Shown: one piece after another, positions 6,550 through 7,798 of the stretch | Layout: each line of letters begins with the position of its first letter | How positions within the stretch are numbered: position 1 is the first letter of the stretch | Assembly: GCA_002378585.1 (NCBI GenBank) | Contig: DFSJ01000082.1 | Coordinates: forward strand, 1 to 7,798 | Reading direction: 5' to 3' | DNA length: 7,798 nt | Source of the DNA: Flavobacteriaceae bacterium UBA3440 | GTDB taxonomy: Bacteria; Bacteroidota; Bacteroidia; Flavobacteriales; Flavobacteriaceae | Program-made: the position numbers and the translations under genes | Notes under the pieces: generated by a model | Database searches by the model: none | What the model saw: the letters and a program-made list of their open reading frames with translations, nothing else | Told to the model about the DNA's origin: nothing

Positions 6550-7653
6550 ATGAAATACACCCACAGACAACCCGCAATTATTTTATTGGCCGACGGAACG
6601 ATTTTCCATGGCAAAGCCGTAGGAGGTAAAACTGGCAGTGCCTTTGGAGAAATTTGTTTTAACACAGGTATGACTGGTTACCAGGAAATATTCACTGACC
6701 CATCTTATTTTGGCCAGTTAATGGTGACCACCAATGCCCATATCGGTAATTATGGCACCCATCCAGACGAGATAGAATCTCAGGGAATCAAAATAGCGGG
6801 TTTGATTTGTAAAAATTTTAGTTATCACTATTCCAGACCCGATGCTGACCAATCCTTGGAGGCTTACTTGGATCAACATAATTTGTTGGCTATATCCGAT
6901 GTAGATACCCGTGCATTGGTGTCTTATATCCGAGATCACGGAGCTATGAATGCGGTGATTTCGACCGACGTGGATCAAGTGGAGGCGCTTAAAGTTGCTT
7001 TGGCCGAAGTTCCTAGTATGGAAGGTCTTGCACTCGCCTCGGAAGTATCTACCTCTGAGCCTTATTACTACGGTGATCCCCAGTCAAAATTTAAAGTATC
7101 CGCTTTAGATATTGGAATCAAGCAAAATATTCTGCGTCATCTAGCATCACGAGGAGCCTATGTTCAGGTTTTTCCTCACAACACCTCGTTTCAAGAACTT
7201 TCTGCTTGGAATCCAGACGCCTATTTTATTTCAAATGGACCCGGTGATCCAGAGCCTTTACATGAGGCGATTACCTGTGCCCAATCAATGATTTCAAGCG
7301 GTAAGCCCGTTTTTGGTATTTGCCTGGGACATCAAGTGATCGCACTGGCCAATGGGGTTCCTACCTACAAAATGCATCACGGACACAGAGGGATTAATCA
7401 CCCGATTATGAACCTGGAGACTGGTAAAGGGGAGATTACTTCTCAAAATCACGGCTTTGCTGTGGATCGCGATGCGCTGGAAGCCCATCCTGATCTACAA
7501 TTAACTCATGTACACCTTAATGATGGAACGGTTGCCGGTATTAAAATGAAAAGCAAGCCCGTCTTTTCTGTACAATACCACCCTGAAGCTAGTCCAGGAC
7601 CGCACGATGCATCGTACTTATTTGACCAGTTTTTTGGGATGATGGGTTCTTGA
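6550..7653 (+). CDS. carA: Carbamoyl-phosphate synthase small (glutaminase) subunit
   Basis: CarA hydrolyses glutamine and passes ammonia to CarB to make carbamoyl phosphate for arginine and pyrimidine synthesis in the cytoplasm. With the ATG at 6550 the product has 367 residues (E. coli CarA is 382). The N-terminal CPSase domain (about 1-150) has FNTGMTGYQEIFTDPSY (37-53), AHIGNYG (63-69) and ISDVDTRALVSYIRDHGAMN (115-134). The class I glutamine amidotransferase domain (about 183-365) has ISNGPGDPEP (227-236), GICLGHQ with nucleophile Cys258, and VQYHPEA with His344 and Glu346. The triad is complete. A TTG at 6538 would add four residues but overlaps the likely transcription start, so ATG is preferred. 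carB is not in the window. Confidence 0.97.
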   Translation: MKYTHRQPAIILLADGTIFHGKAVGGKTGSAFGEICFNTGMTGYQEIFTDPSYFGQLMVTTNAHIGNYGTHPDEIESQGIKIAGLICKNFSYHYSRPDADQSLEAYLDQHNLLAISDVDTRALVSYIRDHGAMNAVISTDVDQVEALKVALAEVPSMEGLALASEVSTSEPYYYGDPQSKFKVSALDIGIKQNILRHLASRGAYVQVFPHNTSFQELSAWNPDAYFISNGPGDPEPLHEAITCAQSMISSGKPVFGICLGHQVIALANGVPTYKMHHGHRGINHPIMNLETGKGEITSQNHGFAVDRDALEAHPDLQLTHVHLNDGTVAGIKMKSKPVFSVQYHPEASPGPHDASYLFDQFFGMMGS

Positions 7654-7714
7654 ACAATTCATGAATAAATAGTGATATTTAACTAATCCACAATAGTGGG
7701 CATAGACAGTTTTG

Positions 7715-7722
7715 TATATTTG
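7715..7722 (+). promoter_or_regulatory. Probable -7 promoter element for eno
   Basis: TATATTTG matches TAnnTTTG exactly and lies 23 nt before the eno ATG (7746), in the 92-nt gap after carA. The start point would fall near 7727-7731, giving a leader of roughly 15-20 nt. The -33 region (about 7690-7698) lacks a clear TTG. No other structured or coding element was found in the 7654-7745 gap apart from a weak CCAC/GTGG hairpin. Confidence 0.6.
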
Positions 7723-7745
7723 CCTGCGAAATTAAATCAGATACC

Positions 7746-7798
7746 ATGAGCATGATTATCAGCGTGCATGCACGCCAAATCCTCGATTCTAGAGGAAA
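7746..7798 (+). CDS. eno: Enolase, N-terminal fragment (3' truncated by the window)
   Basis: Enolase interconverts 2-phosphoglycerate and phosphoenolpyruvate in glycolysis. Only 17 complete codons are present, reading MSMIISVHARQILDSRG before the window ends. This matches the enolase N-terminus, where a basic-Q/E-I-x-DSRGNPT block follows about ten residues. The first ATG (7746) aligns without gaps to the usual MS-I-I...V-HARQI-DSRG start of Bacteroidota enolases. The ATG at 7752 would shorten this by two residues. It is preceded by a TAnnTTTG promoter element and no Shine-Dalgarno sequence. Confidence 0.93.
   Translation, partial: MSMIISVHARQILDSRG

Noticed and set aside
7687..7700. CCAC-AATA-GTGG hairpin after carA as a terminator
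   Set aside because: The stem has only 4 bp plus a possible wobble and no T-run follows. It also overlaps the likely upstream promoter region of eno.
1..7798. Search for mobile elements, CRISPR repeats, defence or toxin genes, tRNA or rRNA genes, or a new gene system
   Set aside because: All coding space is accounted for by conserved housekeeping genes. The gaps are short and I saw no long direct or inverted repeats beyond the terminator and the rpsD leader.

Overview
The window is a housekeeping segment of a bacterial chromosome, all genes on the + strand. It holds the 3' half of the S10/spc/alpha ribosomal-protein supercluster, followed by carA and the start of eno. Several features point to Bacteroidota. 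The gene order is rplF-rplR-rpsE-rpmD-rplO-secY-infA-rpmJ-rpsM-rpsK-rpsD-rpoA-rplQ-carA-eno. L36 and S4 are of the zinc-ligand-free type. Shine-Dalgarno sequences are sparse. Two intergenic matches to the Bacteroidota -7 promoter element (TAnnTTTG) lie upstream of carA and eno. No methionine aminopeptidase gene (map) lies between secY and infA. A cytophagal or flavobacterial-type lineage is my best guess, but the genus cannot be fixed from this sequence.

Layout: positions 1-132 are the C-terminus of ribosomal protein L6, whose start lies outside the window. Positions 143-1683 encode L18, S5, L30 and L15 with very short gaps. SecY (1694-3034) is followed after 3 nt by IF-1, then by L36, S13 and S11. 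A 94-nt gap (4157-4250) between S11 and S4 is by far the longest inside the ribosomal cluster. It folds on paper into a bulged two-part stem with further pairing inside it and probably is an S4-type leader RNA. S4, RNA polymerase alpha and L17 follow (4251-6462). A strong intrinsic terminator (6488-6520) closes the cluster. carA (6550-7653) starts just after it with its own apparent promoter, and eno begins at 7746 behind a second apparent promoter and runs off the window.

Functionally, the cluster co-expresses parts of both ribosomal subunits, the initiation factor IF-1, the protein-export channel SecY and the RNA polymerase alpha subunit. carA (pyrimidine and arginine precursor synthesis) and eno (glycolysis) are neighbours with separate signals.

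I found no mobile element, CRISPR array, tRNA/rRNA gene, toxin or defence gene, and no credible new protein system. The observation most worth follow-up is the structured RNA ahead of rpsD. Next come the terminator/promoter overlap before carA, the lysine/acidic tail on L17, and the loss of zinc ligands in L36 and S4.
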